Assembly (NCBI GenBank): GCA_035341665.1
Contig: DAOQVR010000016.1
Coordinates: 1-64,000, forward strand
DNA length: 64,000 nucleotides
Direction of reading: 5' to 3'
Origin: DAOQVR01 sp035341665
Lineage (GTDB): Bacteria; Chloroflexota; Anaerolineae; JAAYZQ01
In this document: positions 36,041 through 44,779 of the stretch, piece after piece
Layout: every line of letters starts with the position of its first letter
How positions within the stretch are numbered: the first letter of the stretch is position 1
Translations under genes and position numbers: made by a program
The notes under the pieces: model-generated
Seen by the model: only the letters and a program-made list of their open reading frames with translations
The model's database searches: none
Told to the model about the DNA's origin: nothing

Positions 36041-37216
36041 ATGCTGAAGCGAGCCCTATCCCTGTCCGATTCGCTCGTCGCCCTCAGGCGACAGGTCCAC
36101 CGCCACCCCGAGCTCGGGTTTCGCGAGGAGCAGACGGCCGCCCTCGCCGCGCGCCGCCTGGCGGAGCTGGGCATCGCCGTGCGCACCGGCGTCGGCAAGA
36201 CGGGCGTGATCGGGGATCTCGGCGAGGGCGGCCGCTGCATCGCCCTGCGCGCCGACATGGACGCGCTGCCCATGCAGGAAGCGAACGAGGTGCCTTACGC
36301 CTCGGCCATCCCCGGCGTGATGCACGCCTGCGGGCACGATGCACACGTGGCCTGCCTCCTCGGCGCGGCGCAGCTGCTGTCGGAGGAGTCTGCTGCCGGC
36401 CGGCTGCCGGGCCGCGTGCGTTTCCTCTTCCAGCCCTCGGAGGAGGCCCAAGACGCCGAGGGCATGAGCGGCGGCATGCGCATGGCGGCCGAGGGTGCTA
36501 TGGAAGGCGCGGACGCCGCCGTCGCACTCCACGTCTGGGCAGACGACCCACTGGGGACGATCAGCCTGCGCGACGGCACCATGACCGCCCACCCTGACAA
36601 GTTCGAGCTGGTGATCGAGGGCAAGGAGGCGCACGGTGCGATGCCGCAGCGGGGACACGACGCAATCGTGCTCGCCGCGCAGGTGATCCAGGCCCTCCAG
36701 GCGGTGGTCTCGCGCCGCACCGACCCCACGCACGCCAAGGTTCTCACGATCGGCACCATCCAGGGCGGGACGAAGGACAACATCCTCGCCGGCCGGGTGG
36801 CGATGACCGGGACGCTGCGCACCTTTGACGAGCCGACGCGGCAGGTGCTGCTCGACGAGATGGAGAAGGCGTGCAGCGTCGCGCGGGCCCTCGGGGGCGA
36901 CTACTCGCTGAAGGTAATCCCCGGCTACCTCCCGGTCGAGAACGACCCGGGGCTGTCGGCTCTGGTGCGGCAGGTTGGGACGGAGCTGCTGGGTGCTGGG
37001 AACGTGACCGAGGCGCCGCTGGAAATGGGGGGCGAGGACTTTTCCTACTTTGCACAGTCGGTGCCCGGCTGCCTCTTCTGGTTGGGGGCGGCCTTCCCAG
37101 GCGAGGCCAAGCGGCTCCACCACCACCCGCTCTTTGACATTGACGAGCGCTGCCTTCCGCTGGGCACAGCACTGCTGGCCGAGGTGTCGCTGCGCTACCT
37201 GGCGGGCGCCGCTTAG
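36041..37216 (+). CDS. M20D-family amidohydrolase/peptidase
   Basis: A 391-aa cytoplasmic metal-dependent amidohydrolase that cleaves N-acyl amino acids or small peptides. GGAGGAG precedes the ATG. Metal-site residues are in ACGHDAH (C97, H99, H102), PSEEAQ and the C-terminal HHHPLFDID. The early HRHPELGFRE block and the dimerisation segment HGAMPQRGHDAI are typical of the aminoacylase/IAA-amino-acid hydrolase branch (M20D). Length is normal for the family. It is the first gene of a co-directional run with acyl-CoA and hydantoin genes, which fits amino-acid or amide catabolism. Confidence 0.93.
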   Translation: MLKRALSLSDSLVALRRQVHRHPELGFREEQTAALAARRLAELGIAVRTGVGKTGVIGDLGEGGRCIALRADMDALPMQEANEVPYASAIPGVMHACGHDAHVACLLGAAQLLSEESAAGRLPGRVRFLFQPSEEAQDAEGMSGGMRMAAEGAMEGADAAVALHVWADDPLGTISLRDGTMTAHPDKFELVIEGKEAHGAMPQRGHDAIVLAAQVIQALQAVVSRRTDPTHAKVLTIGTIQGGTKDNILAGRVAMTGTLRTFDEPTRQVLLDEMEKACSVARALGGDYSLKVIPGYLPVENDPGLSALVRQVGTELLGAGNVTEAPLEMGGEDFSYFAQSVPGCLFWLGAAFPGEAKRLHHHPLFDIDERCLPLGTALLAEVSLRYLAGAA

Positions 37217-37292
37217 CCGGGAGCAGACGCCCGCCTGCGCATAGCAAACGACAACCGGGGGCCGGCTGAACCGAGAGGAGATCTGCGCAACT

Positions 37293-38231
37293 ATGCGAAT
37301 CGGGAGCCTCGACGAGCTCGTTTCGGCGGCACAACGTGGCGGGCCGGTCCGGATCGGCGTGGTCGCCGCAGACGACCCCGAGGTGCTGAAAGCCGTCGGG
37401 CAGGCCCAGTCGGAGGGCTTTGCCGAGGCGGTGCTGGTCGGTAACTGGCCGGCCATCGAGGCGTATGCGGCCCAGACCGGCGTGGACTTGGCCGGGATGG
37501 AGCTCTTCCACGAGCCAAGCCCTCGCAAAGCCGCCGAGGTGATCGTCGCCAAAGCACGCGCCGGTGAGATCGACGTGGTGGTCAAAGGACAGATCAAGAC
37601 GGCCGATCTGCTGGGCGCCTGCCTCAACCGCCACATCGGCATCCGCGACCGGGGACTGCTGAGCCACGTCGCCCTCTTTGAGCTTCCCGGGCTCGGCCGT
37701 CTGCTCTACCTCAGCGACTCGGGCGTCGTCATCGCCCCGGACGTTTACCAGAAGCTGGAGATCATCCAGAACGCGGTCGCCGTCGCCCACAGGCTGGGCC
37801 TGGCGTGCCCGCGCGTGGCGATCCTGGCGGCCAGCGAGACAGTGCACCCCAAGATACCGGCTTCGATCGACGGGCTGGCGCTGGCCAGGATGGCCGACCA
37901 GGGATGGGTGGACGGCGCGATGGTGGACGGCCCGATGGGGCTGGAGACGGCCATCTCACCGCAGGTGGCCCAGATCGAGGGCAGTCGCTCCCCGATCGCC
38001 GGCCAGGCGGACGTGGTGATCGTCCCCAACGTCGAGTCAGGCAACATCGTCGCCAAGGGGCTGCTCTACTTTGCCAAGGCGCGCATGGCCGGGCTGGTGG
38101 TCGGGGCACAGAAGCCGATCATCATCTCCTCGCGCGCCGACAGCGCGGAGACGCGCTACCTCTCCCTGGCCATGGCTGCGGTGCTTGCCCGCACGGGCGA
38201 GGCCAAGGCAGGATCGGCAGGAAGGACATGA
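37293..38231 (+). CDS. Phosphate acyltransferase (phosphate butyryltransferase-like)
   Basis: A 312-aa PTA/PTB-family enzyme that should exchange CoA for phosphate on a short acyl-CoA. The ATG at 37293 has GAGGAG upstream. Family features are the N-terminal RIGVVAADDPEVLKAV, VVKGQIKTADLLGACL and DGPMGLETAISP, then VVIVPNVESGNIVAKGLLYFAKA near the end and SRADSAETRYLSLAMA last. The sequence looks closer to phosphate butyryltransferase than to acetate-type Pta. No acyl kinase gene is next to it. Its stop overlaps an ATG (ATGA) of the CoA-transferase frame, and a better start for that gene is 54 nt further on. Confidence 0.9.
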   Translation: MRIGSLDELVSAAQRGGPVRIGVVAADDPEVLKAVGQAQSEGFAEAVLVGNWPAIEAYAAQTGVDLAGMELFHEPSPRKAAEVIVAKARAGEIDVVVKGQIKTADLLGACLNRHIGIRDRGLLSHVALFELPGLGRLLYLSDSGVVIAPDVYQKLEIIQNAVAVAHRLGLACPRVAILAASETVHPKIPASIDGLALARMADQGWVDGAMVDGPMGLETAISPQVAQIEGSRSPIAGQADVVIVPNVESGNIVAKGLLYFAKARMAGLVVGAQKPIIISSRADSAETRYLSLAMAAVLARTGEAKAGSAGRT

Positions 38232-38284
38232 CGCTAGCGCTGCAACCTCACCTGTTGGGCTGTGAAGCGAGAAAGGAGGCCACT

Positions 38285-39259
38285 TTGAACGTCATCGAAT
38301 CGGGCATGGGCGAGCTGATCCAGCTGCCTGACATGGATGCGTTTCGTGAGTGGAACCGGCAAAAGAGCCGGAGGCTGATCGATAAGCGGATGACCGAGCA
38401 AGAGGCCGTGGCGCGCTTTGTCTACGACGGCTGCTACATCGGCACCGAGCTGTACGGCACGGTGCGCTGTCCGATGAGCCTGGTCCGCGAGGTGGTCCGG
38501 CAGGGAAAGAAGGACCTCCGCCTGGCGGGACAGGGGGTGACCGAGCTGGACATGTGGCTGGCGGCCGGGATCGTCAAGGCGCTCGACATCACCTACATCG
38601 GGCTGGAAGTGTACGGCACGTCCAACTCCCTGCGGCGGGCGGTCGAGTCGGGGCAGGTGGAGAAGGTCGTGGAATGGAGCAACGGCGGCATCTCCTGGCG
38701 CTTCAAGGCGGCGTCGCTGGGGGTGCCGTTCATCCCTGTGCGCTCCATGCTCGGGACAGACACGCTGCGCTACAGCTCGGCCAAGGTGGTCGAATGCCCC
38801 TTCACCGGCGCCAAGCTGGCCCTGCTGCCGGCCTTGATCCTGGACGTGGGCTTGATGCATGTCCACCGCGCTGACATGTACGGCAACTGCCAGGTGGAGG
38901 GGATCACCGGCTTTGGCACCGAGTTCGCGCGCGCATGCAAACGGCTGATCATCAGCGCCGAGGAGATCGTTCCCAACGAGGAGATCCGGCGCTATCCGGA
39001 CCGCACGCTCGTCCCCTACTACCTCGTGGATGCCGTGGTGCACGCGCCGTTCGGATCCCACCCGGGCGAGATGGCGTACGCCTACTGCCGGGACGAGCCG
39101 GAGATCAAGGCGTGGGTGAAGGCATCGGAGACGGCCGAGGCTGCCGCGGCGTACCTGAAGGAGTGGGTGCACGACGTGCCCGACCACCAGGCCTACTTGG
39201 GCAAGGTGGGGGAGCAGCGGCTTGCCCGCCTGGTCGAAGGGAGGGAGAAGCGCGAATGA
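38285..39259 (+). CDS. CoA-transferase subunit A (glutaconate CoA-transferase-like)
   Basis: A 324-aa class I CoA-transferase alpha subunit. I chose TTG 38285 because AAAGGAGG (38272-38279) stands 5 nt upstream. ATG 38228, overlapping the previous stop, would add 19 residues without a comparable ribosome site. Features are RMTEQEAVARFVYDGCYIG, LRLAGQGVTELDMWLAAG, SMLGTDTL, VHRADMYGNCQVEG and PFGSHPGEM. The beta subunit gene starts inside its stop codon (ATGA). Together they would move CoA between carboxylic acids. The true substrate is not evident. Confidence 0.88.
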   Translation: MNVIESGMGELIQLPDMDAFREWNRQKSRRLIDKRMTEQEAVARFVYDGCYIGTELYGTVRCPMSLVREVVRQGKKDLRLAGQGVTELDMWLAAGIVKALDITYIGLEVYGTSNSLRRAVESGQVEKVVEWSNGGISWRFKAASLGVPFIPVRSMLGTDTLRYSSAKVVECPFTGAKLALLPALILDVGLMHVHRADMYGNCQVEGITGFGTEFARACKRLIISAEEIVPNEEIRRYPDRTLVPYYLVDAVVHAPFGSHPGEMAYAYCRDEPEIKAWVKASETAEAAAAYLKEWVHDVPDHQAYLGKVGEQRLARLVEGREKRE

Positions 39260-40026
39260 GCGAGCCAGAGTACAACCCCAGCGAGCTGCTCATCTGCAGC
39301 GCGTCGCGCCTGATGGAAGACGAAACCACGGCCTTTATCGGGACGGGCATTCCGATGCTGGCTGCATCGCTGGCGCAGCGCCGGCAGGCGCCGAACCTGA
39401 TCCCGGTGTTCGAATTCGGAGGCATGGGCGCCATCCTGGAGGACCTGCCGATGGCGGTCGGCGAGGCGCGCACCTTTCATCGAGGGCTGTCGGCGTCGGG
39501 GATCTGCGACACGATGGAGACCGCGGCGCGCGGCTTCATCGACTATGGCTTCCTTGGAGGAGCGCAGATCGATCCCTACGGCAACCTAAACAGCACGGTC
39601 ATCGGCGCAGTGCACCACCCACCCAAGGTGCGCCTGCCCGGCAGCGGAGGGGCGAACGATGTCGGCTCCCTCTGCTGGCGGACGATCATCATCATCCGGC
39701 ACAGCCGGCGGAGCTTTGTCGAGCATCTCGACTTTTGCACCACGCCCGGGTACCTGACCGGGCCCGGCGCGCGCGAGGCCGCTGGACTTCCGCCGGGCAC
39801 GGGGCCGCTGTACGTGGTCAGCACGATGGCCCTGCTCGGCTTTGACGACGCGACCAAGCGGATGAAGCTGGTGGCGACCCAGCCAGGCGTGACGGTGCAG
39901 CAGGTCGTCGCAGAGACGGGGTTTGAGCTGCTCTTCGCAGACCCGGTGCTCTCCAATCCGGCACCGACGGCGGAGGAGCTGCGCATATTACGCGAAGAGG
40001 TCGACAGGCAGAGGCTGTACATCTAG
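39256..40026 (+). CDS. CoA-transferase subunit B
   Basis: A 256-aa beta subunit, overlapping subunit A by 4 nt. It carries E53 in VFEFGGMGA, the position equivalent to the catalytic Glu of glutaconate CoA-transferase beta. It also has QIDPYGNLNSTVIG and LPGSGGANDVGSLCWRTIIIIRH, and its length is close to GctB. Dedicated pairing with the phosphate acyltransferase at 37293 suggests acyl-CoA formed from an amino-acid-derived acid is passed on for energy or detoxification. That step is inference. Confidence 0.88.
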   Translation: MSEPEYNPSELLICSASRLMEDETTAFIGTGIPMLAASLAQRRQAPNLIPVFEFGGMGAILEDLPMAVGEARTFHRGLSASGICDTMETAARGFIDYGFLGGAQIDPYGNLNSTVIGAVHHPPKVRLPGSGGANDVGSLCWRTIIIIRHSRRSFVEHLDFCTTPGYLTGPGAREAAGLPPGTGPLYVVSTMALLGFDDATKRMKLVATQPGVTVQQVVAETGFELLFADPVLSNPAPTAEELRILREEVDRQRLYI

Positions 40027-40080
40027 GCCGGCTCCCCGCGGGCCGCGTCCCTGCGCAGTGGCCGAGCCAGGAGGCAAGAG

Positions 40081-41028
40081 ATGAGGTACGGAGAAGTGCT
40101 GAGCCGCGCGTGGCAGATCACGCGAAAATGGAAGCTGCTGTGGGTTCTTGGCTTCCTGGCGGGGGCGGGCGCCTCGGCCCTGTCGGGCACCAATGTGTAC
40201 CAGTACAGCGGGCGGGATATCGCCGGCTGGGGCTGGGATCCGAGCTCGTGGCCGATCGCGCCGGCATGGCTGGCCCTGATCGCCGCGGCTGTCATCCTCC
40301 TGGCCCTCGCCTTCGGGGTGCTCTCTGTGATCGCCACGGGCGGGCTGATCGGTGGGGTCCAGCAGATCGAGGAGAGCGGCTCGACCACGCTGAGAAGCGC
40401 TTGGCGGGTGGGCGTCCGGCACTTCTGGCGGCTTCTCGGCATCGCGCTGGTCACCCAGGCGCCGGTCGCACTCGCAGCCACCGGGGCCGCCCTGCTCTTT
40501 GTGCTGGGCTTGGTGCCCGTCACCAGCTCCATGGACATGACGGGCGGCGAGGGGATTGCCGGCGCGATATCGGTGGCGTGTGGCGGCCTGCTCTGCTGCG
40601 CCCTCATCCCCATCTCGATCGGGTTGGCCATCCTCGCCGTGCTTGCGCAGCGGGCGGCCGTCCTGGAGGGCACGCCCTGGCTGGAGGCCATTGGGCGCGG
40701 ATGGCGCGTTCTGCGGGCGCGGATGGGACCCAGCCTCGTCCTGTGGCTTATCCTGCTCGGGGTCTCGCTGGGCGTGGGACTCGTGCTCGGGCTTGTCGCG
40801 CTGCCCATCTTGGCGGCTCTGGCCTCGCTGTTCAACGTCAGCGGGGCTACGGCCGCCTTTGTCGCGCTGGCCGTCATCTCGGGGATAATCACCTTTCTCG
40901 TCTTTGCCCTGGTCGAATCGATTGTGACCACCTTGACGTCGGCGGCCTGGACGCTTGCCTACCGCGCCCTCACCGGCGCGGAAGGGGCCGCCAGCGAGGA
41001 TAGTGCGGAGCCGCTGCCGGCGCCATGA
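40081..41028 (+). CDS. Multi-pass membrane protein of unknown function
   Basis: A 315-aa integral membrane protein. AGGAGG precedes the ATG. The N-terminus MRYGEVLSRAWQITRKWKLLWVLGFLAG is typical of a family of membrane proteins with about six hydrophobic helices and no catalytic motif. Helices can be seen near residues 22-40, 68-95, 125-150, 170-200, 220-245 and 265-295. It is co-directional with the flanking genes, and its stop overlaps the next ATG (ATGA). The operon position hints at a role in transport or membrane anchoring. No direct evidence supports either. Confidence 0.8.
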   Translation: MRYGEVLSRAWQITRKWKLLWVLGFLAGAGASALSGTNVYQYSGRDIAGWGWDPSSWPIAPAWLALIAAAVILLALAFGVLSVIATGGLIGGVQQIEESGSTTLRSAWRVGVRHFWRLLGIALVTQAPVALAATGAALLFVLGLVPVTSSMDMTGGEGIAGAISVACGGLLCCALIPISIGLAILAVLAQRAAVLEGTPWLEAIGRGWRVLRARMGPSLVLWLILLGVSLGVGLVLGLVALPILAALASLFNVSGATAAFVALAVISGIITFLVFALVESIVTTLTSAAWTLAYRALTGAEGAASEDSAEPLPAP

Positions 41029-43118
41029 TCCTCGGCGTCGACGTCGGCGGCACCTTCACCGACTTTTGTCTGCTGGACGACGGCGGGCGCATCCGGGTCC
41101 ACAAGCGCCTGACATCGCCGCGCGATCCCTCGCGGTCCATCCTGGAGGGGATTGCCGAGATCGGCGCCGGTCTCGATACGGCGGTCGTGCACGGCACGAC
41201 AGTTGCCACGAACGCGCTCCTGGAACGGCGCGGCGCGCGCACCGCCCTGATCACCACCTCCGGCTTCGGCGATGTCCTGGAGATAGGCCGCCAGACACGG
41301 CCAGAGCTGTATGCCCTCCACCCGCAGCGCCCGCCGCCCCTGGTGCCGTCTGAGTGGCGCTTTGAGGTGCCGGAGCGGGTGGCGCCTGCGAGGGGGAGAG
41401 TGCCGGCAGACAAGGAACGCGCCCTGCTGCTGGAGCCGCTGGACCCCGCGGCAACGGACCGGGTAGCTCGGCAGCTCATCGAGCTTGGTATCGAGTCGGT
41501 CGCGGTCTGCCTCCTCTTTTCCTTCCTGTACCCCGACCACGAGCGGGCCATCCGCGAGCGCCTGCTCGCGGCGGCGCCGGATGGTAGCCTGACAGTCTCG
41601 CTCTCCTCGGATGTGCTGCCCGAGTTCCGCGAGTATGAGCGCACCACCACGACGGTGATCAACGCATACGTGGCCCCGCTGATCGCGCGCTACCTGGAAC
41701 ACTTGGAAGAGGGGCTGGAGGGCCGGAGGCTGCGGATCATGCAGTCCAACGGGGGAGCCATCTCCGCCCAGTCAGCGCGGGCCCTGGCCGCACGGACTGC
41801 GCTGTCGGGCCCGGCAGGCGGCGTGGTGGGCGCCTTCGAGCTGGCGCGCCAGGCGGGCGTCGAGCAAGTCATCACCTTTGACATGGGCGGCACGAGCACA
41901 GATGTGTCGCTCTGTCCGGGATGGGTGCCGCAGACGAGCGAAGGAGCCATCGCCGGGCTGCCCCTCAGGCTGCCGATCATCGACATCCACACCGTCGGCG
42001 CCGGCGGCGGGTCGATTGCCTACGTCGACGCCGGGGGGGCGCTTCGGGTGGGGCCACAGAGCGCGGGCGCCGATCCCGGCCCTGCCTGCTACGGCCGCCC
42101 GGGCGCGACGCAGCCCACCGTGACGGACGCCAACCTGCTGCTCGGGCGGCTCGACGCCGACCACTTCCTCGGTGGGGCCATGCGGCTTGACATGGCGCGC
42201 AGCCGCGAGAGCCTGTCGGAGCTGGCGCAGAGGCTGCGCCTGTCGCCGGAGGAGGCTGCGTGGGGTGTGGTCCGCGTGGCCAACTCGAACATGGAGCGAG
42301 CCATCCGCAAGGTCTCCGTGGAGCGTGGGCACGATCCGCGGCGCTTCACTCTCGCCGCGTTCGGCGGCGCCGGTCCGCTGCATGCCTGCGAGCTGGCCGC
42401 TGCCCTGCGGATCCCGTACGTCTTGGTGCCACCGCAGCCGGGGATCCTCTCGGCACTCGGCATGATCCTGGCCGACGTCGCCAAAGACTATGCCCTGACG
42501 GTGATGCTTCCCCTCGAGAGCGCCGAGGCGGGGACCCTCGAACGGCTCTTCGGCCCGCTCTGCAAGCGCGCAGTGGAGGAGCTCACCTCCGAGGGCATCG
42601 GGCGCGGCGACATTGTACTCGCGCCGGCACTCGACATGCGCTACGTGGGTCAGTCGTTCGAGATCACCGTTCCGCTGCAGCTTTTCACCGAGCGCGGTCC
42701 GGGGAGTGGAGGGCAGGCGCTGCCCGCCGGCTTGCCAGGACTGGCAGCCGCGTTCCACGACGCCCACCGCGTGCGCTTTGGCTACGCCCAACCCGATGAA
42801 CCGATCGAGGTGGTGAACCTGCGGTTGGCAGCCACCGGCATAACGAGCAAGCCAGTGCCCTCCGCGGCACCATTGGGGGGCGCGGACCCCAAGGCCGCCT
42901 ATGCCGGCAGCAAGGAGGCATGGTTCTCCGATCCCCAGCCCCCGTACCGCGTGCGCGCCTTTCGAACCGCACTGTATGAGCGGGAGAGGCTTCAGCCAGG
43001 CAACGTCGTGATCGGGCCGGCCGTCCTGGTGCAGCTCGACTGCACCACGGCGATCCCTCCGCTGTGGCACGGCAGCGTGGACGGCAGGCGAAACCTAATT
43101 CTGAGGGCAGCCGAATGA
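41025..43118 (+). CDS. hyuA: Hydantoinase/oxoprolinase subunit A
   Basis: A 697-aa ATP-dependent ring-opening enzyme subunit (N-methylhydantoinase A/5-oxoprolinase family). The N-terminal phosphate-binding loop is GVDVGGTFTDF, and VHGTTVATNALLERRG follows. Central FDMGGTSTDVSL and HTVGAGGGSIAY are the actin-like ATPase motifs. The C-terminal part has AFGGAGPLHACELA and DMRYVGQSFEITVPL. It overlaps both neighbours by 4 nt and pairs with subunit B at 43115. The substrate could be hydantoins, 5-oxoproline or related lactams. The amidohydrolase at the head of the operon could act on the ring-opened product. Confidence 0.92.
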   Translation: MILGVDVGGTFTDFCLLDDGGRIRVHKRLTSPRDPSRSILEGIAEIGAGLDTAVVHGTTVATNALLERRGARTALITTSGFGDVLEIGRQTRPELYALHPQRPPPLVPSEWRFEVPERVAPARGRVPADKERALLLEPLDPAATDRVARQLIELGIESVAVCLLFSFLYPDHERAIRERLLAAAPDGSLTVSLSSDVLPEFREYERTTTTVINAYVAPLIARYLEHLEEGLEGRRLRIMQSNGGAISAQSARALAARTALSGPAGGVVGAFELARQAGVEQVITFDMGGTSTDVSLCPGWVPQTSEGAIAGLPLRLPIIDIHTVGAGGGSIAYVDAGGALRVGPQSAGADPGPACYGRPGATQPTVTDANLLLGRLDADHFLGGAMRLDMARSRESLSELAQRLRLSPEEAAWGVVRVANSNMERAIRKVSVERGHDPRRFTLAAFGGAGPLHACELAAALRIPYVLVPPQPGILSALGMILADVAKDYALTVMLPLESAEAGTLERLFGPLCKRAVEELTSEGIGRGDIVLAPALDMRYVGQSFEITVPLQLFTERGPGSGGQALPAGLPGLAAAFHDAHRVRFGYAQPDEPIEVVNLRLAATGITSKPVPSAAPLGGADPKAAYAGSKEAWFSDPQPPYRVRAFRTALYERERLQPGNVVIGPAVLVQLDCTTAIPPLWHGSVDGRRNLILRAAE

Positions 43119-44779
43119 CGGCCAGCGACCCGATTGCGCTCGAGATACTCAAGAATCTCTACATCTCCGCGGCGGAGGAGATGGGGCTGACGCTTGGCCG
43201 GACGGCGTACAGCCCCAACATCAAGGAGCGGCGCGACTTTTCGTGCGCCTGTTTCCTAGCCGACGGCCGGATGATCGCCCAGGCCGCGCACATCCCGGTC
43301 CACCTGGGGGCCATGCCGGCTTCCGTCCAGGCGGCACTTGGGGCGTTTGAGGCGTGGAGCCCAGGGGACATCGTGCTTCTCAACGACCCATACCTCGGCG
43401 GAACACACCTGCCCGACATCACGATGGTGTCGCCGGTGTTCGCGCCGGGCGCCCAGACACCCACCTTCTTCGTCGCCAGCCGCGCCCACCACGCCGACGT
43501 GGGAGGCGCCACGCCCGGCTCGATGGGGATTGCGACTGAGATCTGGCAGGAAGGGCTGATTATTCCCCCGGTCAAGCTCGCCGAGGCCGGGAAGACGAAT
43601 CGTGCGCTCCTGGACCTTGTCCTGCGCAATGTCCGGACGCCCGTCGAGCGCCGCGGCGACCTGGCGGCACAGATGGCAGCGCAGAGGGTGGGTGAGCAGC
43701 GCCTTCTCGACATCGTGGCCCGCTACGGGATCGAAGAAGCCCTGGAGTATGCAGGGGAACTGCTGGCGTATTCTGAGCGCCTGACCCGCACGGCACTGTC
43801 GCGCATCCCTCCAGGCAGCTACACATTTGCCGACGAGATGGACGACGATGGGCTGGCGCACGCCGGAGACGAAGGCGTCGCGCCCCCCTCGATACGGGTG
43901 ACCATCCGCGTTGGCGCGGGGTGCATGACTGTGGACTATGGCGGCACGTCGCCCGCGGTGCCGGGTCCCCTCAACGCGGTGCGAGCCATAACCGAGTCGG
44001 CAACGTGGTACGTCGTGCGCTGCATCGCCCAGGCGCTGCTCTCCGAAAGCACCGGCGCCGCCGTGGACGTGCCTGTCAACAGCGGCGCCTTTGCGCCGGT
44101 GCAGGTGATTGTGCCAGAGGGAAGCCTCCTAGACGCCGGACCGCCACACGCCGTGGCAGCGGGGAACGTCGAGACGTCGCAGCGAGTCGTGGACGTCCTG
44201 TTGGGGGCGCTCGCCTGCGCGCTGCCCGAGATCGTACCAGCCGCCAGCCAGGGCACGATGAACAACCTCACGATCGGGGGGCACGACCCTGAGCGGGGCA
44301 CGCCCTTTGCCTACTATGAGACGGTCGGCGGCGGCGCGGGCGCAGGGCCGCTGGGCGACGGGCTGTCGGGCGTGCAGGTGCACATGACCAATACGCTGAA
44401 CACGCCCATCGAGGCGCTGGAGTATGCCTATCCCCTGCGCGTGCGGCGCTATGCGCTGCGCCGGGGCTCGGGAGGGGAGGGCAGCGCGCGCGGAGGGGAC
44501 GGGCTGGTACGCGAGCTTGAGTGCCTGGTGCCGTCCACTGTGGCACTCCTGTCCGAGAGAAGGCGCACAGTTCCCTATGCCCTGGGGTGCGGCACACCCG
44601 GAGCGCCGGGCGTCAACTTGCTCATCCGGGCGGGCAGCGCGACGCCCCTCCCCGGCAAAGTGCGAGTCGAGGTAGAGGCCGGCGCCGCCCTGTGTATCCT
44701 GACGCCGGGAGGCGGCGGCTGGAGCGAGCCCGGCTTCGCGCGCACCGGCAGCGGGGAACCGGATGCGCCGCCGGCCTAG
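43115..44779 (+). CDS. hyuB: Hydantoinase/oxoprolinase subunit B
   Basis: A 554-aa partner of subunit A, starting inside its stop (ATGA). The family pattern is complete: DPIALEILKNLYISAAEEMG, NIKERRDFSCACF, HIPVHLGAMPASV, DIVLLNDPYLGGTHLPD, AHHADVGGATPGSM and the C-terminal GGGGWSEP. Its stop codon shares 3 bases with the stop of the convergent transglutaminase gene, so the two transcripts must read into each other. It ends the operon that began at 36041. Confidence 0.92.
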   Translation: MTASDPIALEILKNLYISAAEEMGLTLGRTAYSPNIKERRDFSCACFLADGRMIAQAAHIPVHLGAMPASVQAALGAFEAWSPGDIVLLNDPYLGGTHLPDITMVSPVFAPGAQTPTFFVASRAHHADVGGATPGSMGIATEIWQEGLIIPPVKLAEAGKTNRALLDLVLRNVRTPVERRGDLAAQMAAQRVGEQRLLDIVARYGIEEALEYAGELLAYSERLTRTALSRIPPGSYTFADEMDDDGLAHAGDEGVAPPSIRVTIRVGAGCMTVDYGGTSPAVPGPLNAVRAITESATWYVVRCIAQALLSESTGAAVDVPVNSGAFAPVQVIVPEGSLLDAGPPHAVAAGNVETSQRVVDVLLGALACALPEIVPAASQGTMNNLTIGGHDPERGTPFAYYETVGGGAGAGPLGDGLSGVQVHMTNTLNTPIEALEYAYPLRVRRYALRRGSGGEGSARGGDGLVRELECLVPSTVALLSERRRTVPYALGCGTPGAPGVNLLIRAGSATPLPGKVRVEVEAGAALCILTPGGGGWSEPGFARTGSGEPDAPPA

